Assembly (NCBI GenBank): GCA_014155875.1
Contig: JACEFZ010003484.1
Location: forward strand, 50,001-114,000
Direction of reading: 5' to 3'
DNA: 64,000 bases
Source of the DNA: Cepaea nemoralis
Lineage: Eukaryota; Mollusca; Gastropoda; Stylommatophora; Helicidae
Positions 52,420 to 62,919 of this stretch are shown piece after piece. Each line of letters starts with the position of its first letter. The stretch's first letter is position 1. Under the pieces are notes generated by a model that did not search any database, was not told the DNA's origin, and saw only the letters and a list, made by a program, of their open reading frames with translations. A program made the translations under genes and the position numbers.

Positions 52420-54235
52420 CAGAGAACCTGATGTTCCCCTCCTCAAGAATATGATATTCTCCTTCTATGAACCTGATACTCCCCCTCTAAGTACCTGATG
52501 TCTAAGCTCTCTAAGAACCTGGTGTCTACTCTTTAATGAACTTGATGTTAACCCCTATCAAACACCTGATGATTCTCCTCCAAGAACCTGTTGTATTCCC
52601 CATCAAAAACCTCATGTTTCCCACTCAATGAACCTTATGTCTACCATCTCAAGAACCTGATGTTAGCCCCTAACAACAACCTGATGTTCCCACTCAAAGA
52701 ACCTGATGTCTACCATCTCAAGAACCTGATGTTAACCCCTAAAAACAACCTGATGTTCCCACTTAAAGAACCTGATGTCTACCATCTCAAGAACCTGATG
52801 TTAGCCCCTAACAACAACCTGATGTTCCCACTCAAAGAACCTGATGTCTACCATCTCAAGAATCTGATGTTAGCAACTAACAACAACCTGATGTTCCCAC
52901 TCAAAGAACCTGATGTCTACCATCTCAAGAACCTGATGTTAGCCCCTAACAACAACCTGATGTTCCCACTCAAAGAACCTGATGTCTACCATCTCAAGAA
53001 CCTGATGTTAGCCCCTAACAACAACCTGATGTTCCCACTCAAAGAACCTGATGTCTACCATCTCAAGAACCTGATGTTAGCCCCTAACAACAACCTGATG
53101 TTCCCACTCCAAAAACCTGATGTTAGCCCCTAACAACAACCTGATGTTCCCACTCAAAGAACCTGATGTTAGCCCCTACCAACAACCTGATGTTCCCACT
53201 CAAAGAACCTTATGTTAGCCCCTAACAACAACCTGATGTTCCCACTCCAAGAACCTGATGTTAGCCCCTAACAACAACCTGATGTTCCCACTCCAAGAAC
53301 CTGATGTTAGCCCCTAACAACAACCTGATGTTCCCACTCAAAGAACCTGATGTTAGCCCCTAACAACAACCTCATGTTCCCACTCCAAGAACCTGATGTT
53401 AGCCCCTAACAACAACCTGATGTTCCCACTCAAATAACCTGATGTTAGCCTCTAACAACAACCTGATGTTCCCACTCAAAGAACCTGATGTTAGCCCCTA
53501 ACAACAACCTGATGTTCCCACTCCAAGAACCTGATGTTAGCCCCTAACAACAACCTGATGTTCCCACTCAAAGAACCTGATGTTAGCCCCTAACAACAAC
53601 CTGATGTTCCCACTCCAAGAACCTGATGTTAGCCCCTAACAACAACCTGATGTTCCCACTCCAAGAACATGATGTTAGCCCCTAACAACAACCTGATGTT
53701 CCCACTCCAAGAACCTGATGTTAGCCCCTAACAACAACCTGATGTTCCCACTCAAAGAACATGATGTTAGCCCCTAACAACAACCTCATGTTCCCACTCC
53801 AAGAACCTGATGTTAGCCCCTAACAACAACCTGATGTTCCCACTCCAAGAACCTGATGTTAGCCCCTAACAACAACCTGATGTTCCCACTCCAAGAACCT
53901 GATGTTAGCCCCTAACAACAACCTGATGTTCCCACTCCAAGAACCTGATGTTAGCCCCTAACAACAACCTGATGTTCCCACTCCAAGAACCTGATGTTAG
54001 CCCCTAACAACAACCTGATGTTCCCACTCAAAGAACCTGATGTTAGCCCCTAACAACAACCTGATGTTCCCACTCAAAGAACCTGATGTTAGCCCCTAAC
54101 AACATCCTGATGTTCCCACTCAAAGAACCTGATGTTAGCCCCTAACAACAACCTGATGTTCCCACTCAAAGAACCTGATATCTACCGCCTTAAGAGCCTC
54201 ATGTCTACACCCACCAAAAACCTGTTGTCTACCCT
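52420..54235 (+). repeat. Satellite with 23-bp monomer and 69-/46-bp higher-order units
   Basis: Monomers share AACCTGATGT plus a variable end. In about 52600-53110 the order is A-B-C (CTACCATCTCAAG / TAGCCCCTAACAAC / TCCCACTCAAAG), a 69-bp unit; from about 53110 to 54175 monomer A is gone and B-C gives a 46-bp unit, about 23 copies. The flanks (52420-52600 and 54175-54235) are diverged monomers. Because 69 is a multiple of three, the first part is open for 180 codons with a 23-residue period; this is a by-product. Confidence 0.93.
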
Positions 54236-54305
54236 CTCATCATTGGCACCTTTCCGTCTTGACAGACGATAGTTTGGTACATTGTGCGCCAAAAAGGCTT
54301 AATAA

Positions 54306-56834
54306 CTACGATCCATGGCGGTGGCGAGTGTGGCTGGTAAGGCCAATTCTTGCTGCAAATGTTTGCCCACAATAGGTGCATGTGAAAACATGGTCACTTC
54401 CACCATTTTGCACCATCTTACGTCTCTCACGCTCTATGTGTGCTTTATCTGCAATCATTTTCTCCTTTGTCTTTATTCCATTTCTGATAGTTGCCCTCCA
54501 TGCAACACGTTCAGCGGCGATGTGCTCCCAATGTGCATTATCAATGCCTGTATCAATCATGTCCCGCTTACACACATCTTTGTATCGTAGTAGAGGCCGA
54601 CCCTGAGATCTCCTACCCGTCTGTAATTCCCCAAAAAAGATGTCCTTTGGTATTCTACCATCATCCATCCTCCTAACGTGTCCTATCCATCTAAGTCTAC
54701 GAAGACTGAGCATGGAATACACCGTCACACAACCTGATCTTTCCAATACTTCAGTATTTGTGATTTTGTCTTGCCACTTAATACCAAGTATTCTTCGCAG
54801 ACACCGCATATGAAAGCTGTTTAAACGTTTCTCTTGGCGTGAGTAAGTTGGCCAGGTTTCACTGCCATAAAGAAGAGTACTAAGAACACAGGCTTGGTAG
54901 ACGAGGACTTTTGTTTTGGCAGTAAGCTTCCTGTTCTCCCAGACTCTTTTTGCTAACATGTTCATTGTTGTTGCTGCCTTGCCAATACTGATGCTGATTT
55001 CCTGATCGAGAGATAATTTGCTATTTACCTCTGATCCTAGATATGTAAAATGGTCTACTATCTCCAGTTCGGCGTCGTCAATAAAGATTGATGGTACACC
55101 ATGTGCACCTTGTGACATAATCTGTGTCTTCTTTTTGTTAATTGTTAAACCAAATTCAGAACAAGCATTGGAGAATACAGATAGTAGATGTTGTAATTCT
55201 TCCTCAGAGTGGGTCGTAATCGCTGCATCATCCGCAAAAAGCAACTCTCTGATTAGTACCCTGCTAATTTTGGTCTTGGCCTTCAATCTCTGAGCATTAT
55301 AGAGGCCACCATCTGAGCGTGAGTGAATGTATATACCGTCATCCTGATCACGAAAGGCATATTTCAGTAGAAGTGAAAAGTATATCCCAAAGAGGGTGGG
55401 GGCTAGTACACAACCTTGCTTAACTCCACTCTTGATTTCAAACTCTTCTGAAGTTGAGCCATCAAACTTGATTATACCCTTCATGCCTGTGTGGAACGAT
55501 TCCACAATGGACAGAAGAGTTGGTGGGCAGCCAATCTTCTTTAGTGCTTTGAACAGACCCTCACGACTGACCAAATCGAATGCCTTTGTGAGGTCGATGA
55601 AGGCAATAAACAGTGGCTGATTTTGTTCCCGGCATTTTTCTTGCATCTGTCGCAATGAGAATATCATATCAATGGTAGACCGGTTCTGACGGAAGCCGCA
55701 CTGTGATTCGGGGTAGACTTGATCTCCCAGGACTTGAAGTCTGTGCAGGACAATTCTGGCAAATACTTTCCCAACAATACACAGTAGTGAGATACCCCTA
55801 TAGTTGTTACAGTCGCTCCGATCTCCCTTGTTCTTGTACAGCGTTATGATGTTTGAATCTTTGAAATCCTGTGGGACTTGTCCTTCTCGCCAGCATAGCT
55901 CTATTAGCTGGTGGATCTGTAGAGCGAGTGTGTCTTGCCCACTCCTGATCACCTCTATTGGAATCCCATCCTTACCTGGAGCCTTGCCAGATGCAAGCTC
56001 ATTTATAGCACACTTAACTTCTGTTATAGTGGGAAGTGTGTCCAGGTGGTCAAGAGTTGGCAGCGCCTCTATGGCGTTGAGGGCATCATCCGCTAGCTTG
56101 GTCTCACTTGAGTAAAGCTCTAAATAGTGCTCGACCCATCTATCCATCTGCTGTTTCTTATCAGTGATGATTTCTCCAGTCAAGGTTTTCAGCGGTGCAC
56201 TTCTTTTGATCATTGGACCACAGGCTTTCTTTATCCCTTCATACATGCTTCTGATGTTTCCCTTATCACTTGCGATTTGAATGGACTCACATAACTTGAT
56301 CCAATAGTCATTCGCACACTGCCTGGCAGCCTTTTGTACATCCTTCCTCGCTTGCTTCAGCTCACTCAGAGTGTTACGCGTTGGTCTTTCCTTGTTTCTT
56401 AAGAGAGCTATCTTCTTTTTATCAATCAAGGGCTGCAGTATCTGGCTGTTTGCCGCAAACCAGTCCTGCCTCTTATGATCCACAGTGCCGTAAACCCCTA
56501 CCGCTGTTTTATAAATAGTTTCCTTAAGTTTACTCCATTTATCATTTACTATACAATTTTCTGATGTACCATTGAAAGCGTCTTCAAGTTGCTGTTGAAA
56601 TTCAAAGCACTTTCCAGGATCGTGAGTGTTAGTAATATTAATCCTGGGGCTAGACTTGTGTTTAGCTGTGTAGATTCTCTTTGGTCTCAGTCTAACCCTT
56701 GCAACAACCAAAGAATGATCTGTATCACAGTCAGCACTGTGGTAACTTCGAGTTAATGATGTATGGTTCAGATGTTGTCTCCGTGTGATAATGAAGTCCA
56801 GCTGATGCCATGGCCGGATCTTGGATGTTTCCAT
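54306..56834 (-). CDS. ORF2 of family 2 LINE: RT, C-terminal domain and C2H2 finger
   Basis: 842 residues. The beginning (HQLDFIITRR, then CDTDHSLVVARV with the catalytic DH) is the end of the APE endonuclease. The RT runs from about residue 270: APGKDGIPIEVI, NYRGISLLCIVGKVFARIVL, QCGFRQNRSTIDMIFSLRQM, FIAFIDLTKAFDLVSREGLF, GVKQGCVLAPTLFGIYF and catalytic LLFADDAAITT near residue 515. The C-terminal part has YLGSEVNSKLS, YGSETWPTYS, LRRLRWIGHVRRMDDGRIPK and GRRSQGRPLLRYKDVCKRDM, and ends with a C2H2 finger (CTYCGQTFAARIG, then H-x4-H). Active-site residues appear intact. The start Met is artificial: a frameshift near 56815 separates this frame from the endonuclease. Confidence 0.88.
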   Translation of the reverse strand: METSKIRPWHQLDFIITRRQHLNHTSLTRSYHSADCDTDHSLVVARVRLRPKRIYTAKHKSSPRINITNTHDPGKCFEFQQQLEDAFNGTSENCIVNDKWSKLKETIYKTAVGVYGTVDHKRQDWFAANSQILQPLIDKKKIALLRNKERPTRNTLSELKQARKDVQKAARQCANDYWIKLCESIQIASDKGNIRSMYEGIKKACGPMIKRSAPLKTLTGEIITDKKQQMDRWVEHYLELYSSETKLADDALNAIEALPTLDHLDTLPTITEVKCAINELASGKAPGKDGIPIEVIRSGQDTLALQIHQLIELCWREGQVPQDFKDSNIITLYKNKGDRSDCNNYRGISLLCIVGKVFARIVLHRLQVLGDQVYPESQCGFRQNRSTIDMIFSLRQMQEKCREQNQPLFIAFIDLTKAFDLVSREGLFKALKKIGCPPTLLSIVESFHTGMKGIIKFDGSTSEEFEIKSGVKQGCVLAPTLFGIYFSLLLKYAFRDQDDGIYIHSRSDGGLYNAQRLKAKTKISRVLIRELLFADDAAITTHSEEELQHLLSVFSNACSEFGLTINKKKTQIMSQGAHGVPSIFIDDAELEIVDHFTYLGSEVNSKLSLDQEISISIGKAATTMNMLAKRVWENRKLTAKTKVLVYQACVLSTLLYGSETWPTYSRQEKRLNSFHMRCLRRILGIKWQDKITNTEVLERSGCVTVYSMLSLRRLRWIGHVRRMDDGRIPKDIFFGELQTGRRSQGRPLLRYKDVCKRDMIDTGIDNAHWEHIAAERVAWRATIRNGIKTKEKMIADKAHIERERRKMVQNGGSDHVFTCTYCGQTFAARIGLTSHTRHRHGS

Positions 56835-57510
56835 GTGACCTTATGCATCTCTTTTGTTTTAAAAAAGGAGTTTGTAATACATAGGTCATTTCTAGTGCAA
56901 TGCTCCAGCAGCCTTTGCCCATTATCATTCATGCGACCGATGTTGTATTTTCCAAGGCACACTGGCCATGAACTCGAGTCCCTGCCCACACGAGCATTGA
57001 AATCACCGAGCATATAAATGTAGTCGGATTTTGGAACTGCCTTGATCGCAGAGTCTAGCTGCTCATAGAACGTATCCTTTACATCATCAGAGGAAGCGAG
57101 TGTCGGTGCATATGCAGTGATAATGGTGGCAAATCCACAAGAGGTTGCCAAGCGCAGTGATAATAATCTTTCATTACCTCCAGCTGGGATATCAATCATT
57201 CCCAGTAGCGAATTCTTCACTGCAAAGCCCACACCATGTTGCCTTTTTTCTGCCTGCCCTCTTCCCTTCCAAAAAAAGGTGTAATTGTTTTCCCTGAGTG
57301 ACCCTTCCTCAGCGAGGCGAGTCTCCTGCAGGCCAGCAATATCAATGTTAAGACGATTGAGTTCAGCATCAATCACAGCCGTTTTTCTCACATCGTCAAT
57401 ATTTGTCAAGTCAGTGGAAAATCCTGGACACATGGTTCTCACGTTCCAGGTTGCAAGCCGTAGCTTGAGGTTTCTATTCTTTTTATTAGTACCTGGTGCA
57501 TTGGTTTTAC
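56768..57510 (-). CDS. APE-type endonuclease of family 2 LINE (5' part of ORF2)
   Basis: The frame is open from just after a TGA near 57510; the first ATG gives a start at 57442, but LKLRLATWNVRTM upstream is the usual APE N-terminus, so the ORF begins further out. Motifs: GLQETRLAEEGSL (catalytic Glu), ITAYAPTLASSDD, YMLGDFNARVGRDSSSWP (GDFN), NGQRLLEHCTRNDLCITN and KVTWKHPRS, where a small deletion puts the rest out of frame. Proteins of this kind are often labelled craniofacial development protein 2-like in databases; here it is retrotransposon DNA-nicking machinery. Confidence 0.85.
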
Positions 57511-58204
57511 AGCCTGCGATTCAGATTTTGTCCTAGCCCCAAGCACCCATTGAAGCAGGCAGGCTGTGGCGGATCAGCACCCAATTGGCTGGGGGCTGCC
57601 CAGCTTGAGGCGGGCGGTAGCTGATCAGTGACACCTGTAGGTGTCTCCCACCGTCAGAGGCAACGCGTGGCGCCCCATGTCTACGCCAACTGACAAGGAC
57701 TTATAACCCGTAACAGTTGCCTCTCGCTTTGATTCCGAGACCGGTTAAGACCAGGGATGGAGTTATTGCCTCTCCATAGCACAAAGCCTGGGCTAAAATA
57801 AAGAAACCATGTGTTGCCCATGCAGCATGATCCCTCTCTCGGCCTGCCTAGTTCACTCCAGAGGAAAGTTGACACCTATAATCTGGAACAAGACAAGCTG
57901 CAGAAGCTGCCGGATCAGCAAAGCAATGCTCTAACTGTCCGCCTGTCGGAGCTTCGATCCTAGACCAGCTGCCAACCAAGGCTTAGGGCCTGGTCTGCCC
58001 TGCCATGACTTATTTTGTCTTTGGGTTGCATTTCCTCGCACCAGGATAAGGCTAGTACCCTCCCAATTGCGCTCTTCCGCCCGAAGCCGTTGGCACAATG
58101 TGGGGTGTCGGGTTTGGTAAGCGCCGCCCAACATTCGGCGCTGACAGAAAGCAGGTAGTACCGTCTACTGTCATCCGGTAGCTCAGTCATATCTGACTAA
58201 GACC

Positions 58205-58620
58205 TGACTAAGACCCTCTCAAGACCTGACTAAGATCCTCTCAAGAACCTGGTGTTTACCCCCACCAAGAACCTGATGTCTACCCCATCAAGAACCTGGT
58301 GTACCCCACCAAGAACCTGATGTCTACCCCCATCAAGAACCTTTGTCACCTCACCAAGAAACTGATGTCTACCCTTAGCAAAAATATCATGTCTACCCAC
58401 CTCCCCCCAACCCCCATCAAGAATCTGATGTCTAGCGTCACCAAGAAACTGATGTCTACCCCCTCCAAGTTCCAGATGTCTCTTCCTTCCCTCCTCCCCC
58501 TTCCCCAAGAATCTGATGTTCAACCAAGAACATATTATACACCAAGAACCTCAGCCTCTCTACAAGAACGTGATGCCCCTCTTTTCCCCTTTTCTAAGAC
58601 CTGATTCCCCCCCCCCCCCC
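58205..58620 (+). repeat. Satellite (23-bp monomer), continuation beyond the LINE
   Basis: Diverged monomers such as AAGAACCTGATGTCTACCCC and AAGAAACTGATGTCTACCC continue to about 58600, then a C-rich run (58606-58620). No 69- or 46-bp order is kept. Confidence 0.85.
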
Positions 58621-58717
58621 TTTTCCGTTCCAGCATCACAATAAGGATAAACAGAAGACAACACAAACAAGGAGCAAGCACTCTAATTATGTTCTCATAC
58701 TCAACTTGGATTCGAAC

Positions 58718-58929
58718 CCGGGACTCCCAGATGAGGGTTACTATTGATTGTAGAGAAAAACAGCTCATCCGGCATGAAGGCGTGGCTGATCCAGTCGTAG
58801 ATTTCCCTGGCCACGGAGCTGTGAAGGATGTAGTCCACGGCATCACGTGACAGCACCACGTGAATCTGGCCTTTGTAAGGGTGGATGTTGTAAGGAGCAG
58901 CACTCAAGTTCGCCCAGCGCTCGGCAAAT
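58718..58929 (-). CDS. Family-14 glycosyltransferase (GCNT-like) exon, downstream
   Basis: Minus-strand exon. A clear acceptor (GGTGGTTTCAG) ends at 58930; the exon opens one base into a Gly codon and reads FAERWANLSAAPYNIHPYKG, HVVLSRDAVDYILHSSVARE, YDWISHAFMPDELFFSTIN and NPHLGVPG. The LSRDAVDYIL and PDE-FF-T segments are hallmarks of beta-1,6-N-acetylglucosaminyltransferases of the core-2/I-branching family (GT14), type II Golgi membrane enzymes that branch O-glycans. The first base completes the split Gly of the exon at 60177-60355. The 3' boundary is uncertain; a weak donor-like G/GTTCGA lies at about 58717, and further exons should lie to the left. Confidence 0.75.
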
Positions 58930-59084
58930 CTGAAACCACCAGAACAAACATAGAGCCGAAAATACAAACATACCATCAGTTATCCGTTAGAAAATCGGAA
59001 ATTCATCCGGGCATGTTTCCTTAGTGACTCAGTGGATATATTCAGGAAGATAGAGATGGGGCGGGTCTGAAGACAGAGGTTGTT

Positions 59085-59189
59085 GTCTCTGGAGAGGTCA
59101 CGGCTGGCAAAGATTAGTTTCGTTTTCGTGCCAGGCCATATAGATGTACAAGGAAATGAGCAGGTTTGCAGGTAGGGCTACTGTGAAGG

Positions 59190-59190
<1 letters not shown>
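59085..59190 (+). pseudogene. LINE RNase H scrap in the glycosyltransferase intron
   Basis: Reads FVFVPGHIDVQGNEQ, then in another frame FAGRATVKGM before the trinucleotide array. It matches the FVPGHAGVEGNERADKLAG segment of the frame at 42.85 kb. The conserved GNExAD has decayed. Confidence 0.6.
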
Positions 59191-59870
<680 letters not shown>

Positions 59871-60017
59871 GAGGAGAAGTAGGAGTAGTAGCAGCAGTAG
59901 TGCTAGGAGTAACAGTGTGTGTTATTGCGGTAGTTGTTATTGTTGTTGTTGTTGTTTCTGTGTTGAAAGTGGTTATTGTTGTTGTTCATTTAATTGTAAC
60001 AAGACTGAACAAGTAAA

Positions 60018-60129
<112 letters not shown>

Positions 60130-60176
60130 GTATACAAGAATGAAGTAGAAACGAGCCTCACAGAAACTTTAATTAC

Positions 60177-60355
60177 CCGATTTCGCTGAGAAATATACAG
60201 TCATTCGACGTCCAGTTACCGGGACCATCTAGTGTGCATGGATCCAGCCAAACATCGTTGCGTCCAGCCATGATCTGTAGAATGTTGACCAGCTCCAGGT
60301 TAGTCCTCAGTGGGAACTCCTCTCCAGTGAGGTTTATCAGCATCAGCCATTTCAC
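60177..60355 (-). CDS. Family-14 glycosyltransferase (GCNT-like) exon, upstream
   Basis: 179-bp minus-strand exon between an acceptor (GTTTGACGCAG, ending 60356) and a donor (GG/GTAATT at 60177/60176). It reads VKWLMLINLTGEEFPLRTNL, ELVNILQIMAGRNDVWLDPC and NWTSNDCIFLSEI, leaving phase 2. The WxxxINLTGxEFPLxTNLE block is the strongest signature of GT14 core-2/I-branching enzymes; NWT is a possible N-glycosylation site. Joining to 58929 restores an uninterrupted frame across a 1,247-bp intron. The signal-anchor and N-terminal exons are not visible to the right. Confidence 0.82.
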
Positions 60356-60356
60356 C

Positions 60357-60775
60357 TGCGTCAAACAAATACAGTTAGCAACGTACTTAACAATATGATC
60401 ACAAACCAGATTGATTACAACCTTATCAACAGAAGATTTCGAAATGCCTTTTAGGTCGCAAGCACTATACCAAATGCAGACTGCTACAGCGACAATAGAT
60501 TAGTCACAAGCAATATACATATAAAGTTAAAGAAGATCATATATATATATACCAAGAAACACACGATTTGATCAATGTGCACTGAAGAGTGATAAATTCA
60601 ATGTAGAGTAAAGAAACAGATTTGATGCATTGGCCAATCTGGGAATTATATTTCAAGATGTCAGTGACCATTGAGAAATATTGGAGAACTCAATCAGACA
60701 TGATGCACAAACTATACCAGAAATGAAGATGACGTGACGTAAAAAAATGGACGACGGAAGACAACTCAAAACTAT
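60357..60775. other. No recognisable feature
   Basis: Presumably intronic to the glycosyltransferase. AT-rich, no exon or repeat recognised. Confidence 0.5.
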
Positions 60776-60779
60776 TGGC

Positions 60780-62640
60780 AATAAGAAGACATAACAACAA
60801 TAGCTATGAAAAATAAGAGATTCACGGGAAAATTAAGAGGGAAAAGACGCATGGCTTGAGGAAAATTGCAGGGAAATTGAAAACCAACACAACACCCGGA
60901 ATGCCACATTAGTGCAGAAAAATAAATGCACTATATCATTTAGAAAAGAACACACATATCAACGGTTGCCTAAAACCCAAAGATGGCAAAATCATAATAG
61001 ACAAAGATCAGATGTTACATGCGTGGTCAGATTATGTGAAAGACATGTATGATGATACAAGAGAAGACAGTGTGATATTCTGAATAATAATTAAGAACCA
61101 TCAATTATGAGGATTGGGGGTGGGGGTGGGGGGGGGGTGGTTCAGAATGCTCTTAACCATACGAAACCCGACAAGACCCCGGGCCCATACAAACTGACAA
61201 AAGAAATTATCCAATGCCTTAGAAAAATATGGAATAGACAGAGTCACCAAAATGCTGAACATAATATATGATACTGGAGATATACCTCCTCAAGCATAAT
61301 ATATGATACTGGAGATATACCTCCTCAATTATGTAAATCTATTTATATATTTGTAGCAAACCAAAATTAATCAGAAGCCTTGGAATTTAGAACAGTTAGC
61401 ATAATGAGCCACATAACGAAGATTTTGTTAAGAATAATCCATCATGCAAAGAGTTTGGAAGAAAAATAACTCTTAAAAGTAGAACAATGGGGATTCGTAG
61501 AAGACGAGGGTGCAGTAAATGCTGTCTATTTGCTGAGAACATTAATTGAGCGTCAGGAAGAGGTAAACAGATACCTACATTTTTGTTTCATTGACTACAC
61601 AAAGGCTTTCGATAAAAATGCTTGCAGATCTAAACCATTTGTAGGAAAGATCTTATACTTATTTTTTTTTTTTTTTTTAAATACGAGGGTAAGTTAATAA
61701 ATCAGTCACAAATGGCTGTAGAAACATAACTAAATATGATAACTTGAAACCAGTTTATATTTATGCATACATTGTCCCTTTATTTCTCAACATAATTTCC
61801 ACCAACATTGATGCACTTATCCCATCGTTTTATCAGTCCTCCCAAACCGGCTGCATAGAACTGCGTGCTCCTTTTTCTAAACCACGTTTTCACTTCACAT
61901 TCAACTTCGGCGTCACTTGCGAAATGTCTCCCGCCAAGGTGGGTTTTCAGTGGACTTAGCCCCTAGTGATTTCCCGTAAAGCGGTGCATAGCTGGGTAGA
62001 AAAAGTTACGAGGGCGAGTCAATAAGTAAGTAACAAAGTTCTGTGGGATGGAAGGTAAATGGAAACAAAGCACGCAGTTCTATGCAGCGGGTTTGGGAGG
62101 ATTGATAAAACGATGGGATAAGTGCATCAATGTTGGTGGAAATTGTGTTGAGAATTAAAGGGTTATTGTATGTATAAAAATAAACTGGTTTCATGTTGTT
62201 ATCATAGTTAGTTATTTTTCTTCAGCCATTAATGACTTACTTATTAACTTACCCTCGTATATTGGAAGCAACAAACTGCCATAAAGATTGATAATGAAGT
62301 ATGCCAATATCGGCCTGTTAAAAGAGGTGTGTAACAGGAATGTGAAATGTCTCCAAATCTTCTTTCCCTATACAGTTACAATATTTTTAGAAATCTAGAA
62401 GATGTGAGAGGAATCACCATTGGCGGACATAACATCAATAACATTAGATATGAAGGTGACACATTATTGATTGCAGACAATGAACAGTGTCAGCACATTT
62501 AGTGAATATGGTTATTGGACACAGTGACCAACTGGTGTTAGAATTAAATTGTAAGAACAAACAAATTATTATCGTCTCTAACCAGAAAGAAATAACACAA
62601 TGTAATTCAAGTATCAATGGAAATAATATTAAACAAGTGA
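60780..62640 (+). pseudogene. RTE-like LINE relic, sense, interrupted by mariner DNA
   Basis: Broken translation: SDYVKDMYDDTREDSV (61030-61080), NKTPGPDKLTKEIIQCL (61170-61215), a MLNIIYDTGDIPPQ segment that is locally duplicated (61250-61325), EQWGFVEDEGAVNAVYLLRT and LHFCFIDYTKAFDKN (61485-61620), then after the mariner block YWKQQTAIKIDNEVCQYRPV, NLEDVRGITIGGHNINNIRY and a decayed catalytic box (RYEGDTLLIADNE; the expected ADD is EGD) near 62450. No C-terminal domain is seen. Confidence 0.8.
61684..62257. mobile_element. Two mariner remnants in inverted arrangement
   Basis: Outer ends CGAGGGTAAGTTAATAAAT and ATTAACTTACCCTCG are inverted and flanked by TA (61682-61683 and 62258-62259). 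Both arms encode the mariner C-terminal motif, antisense on the left and sense on the right (GGLIKRWDKCINVGGN). The right part also has an inner terminus ACGAGGGCGAGTCAATAAG at about 62008, so it is a mariner deleted down to its two ends; the left part keeps an additional antisense segment (TWFRKRS). Confidence 0.72.
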
Positions 62641-62689
62641 ATAGGTACACACACACACATATACACACACACAATCACAGACACAGACA

Positions 62690-62850
62690 CGCACTATCTT
62701 GTCTTCCGGCCGAAAGTCATGTGTTCGAATCCTAAAGAGACGGGTAAATTGTTTGCTGGATCTAGACTTCGGTTTCCGCCCAGCTTAACATGGGTACGGG
62801 TACATGTCAGGGGCAGTAGTGGAAGCCGGCCTGATGCTGACCGTACCATC
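62690..62850 (+). mobile_element. Possible tRNA-derived SINE
   Basis: TGTTCGAATCC near 62721 fits a B box, with TCTTCCGGCCGAAAGTC before it, but no A box is convincing. Follow-on sequence contains ACATGGGTACGGGTACATGT, a perfect palindrome-like stretch. Single copy in the window. Confidence 0.35.
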
Positions 62851-62919
62851 AGTGGCTGGCCCTGTGTGTACATAATAGTGTACGACTAGCACCATATACC
62901 CACACTCCTCACAGCATTT

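Larger units (their letters stand above)
54236..58190 (-). mobile_element. C2H2-type APE LINE (family 2), nearly full-length copy
   Basis: Inserted into the satellite, which resumes on the far side at about 58200. The 3' UTR on the minus strand ends ACTATCGTCTGTCAAGACGG, AAAGGTGCCAATGATGAGAG at about 54236-54275, close to the end of the copy at 27.70-27.73 kb. A GC-rich 5' leader (about 57540-58190) precedes the ORF. The endonuclease and RT are present and only one frameshift (near 56815) is evident, so this is the least damaged element in the window. Confidence 0.88.

Noticed and set aside
52591..53133. 180-codon protein with a 23-residue repeat
   Set aside because: The 69-bp satellite unit is divisible by three, which keeps any frame open; the frame ends where the unit changes to 46 bp.
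52420..54235. CRISPR-like regular repeats
   Set aside because: The spacers are themselves repeats of the same 23-bp monomer, there are no cas genes, and the DNA is eukaryotic.
45985..58735. A shared CCGGGACTCCCAGATG phrase near 45988 and 58718
   Set aside because: Sixteen bases can recur by chance in 64 kb, and the flanks do not align.
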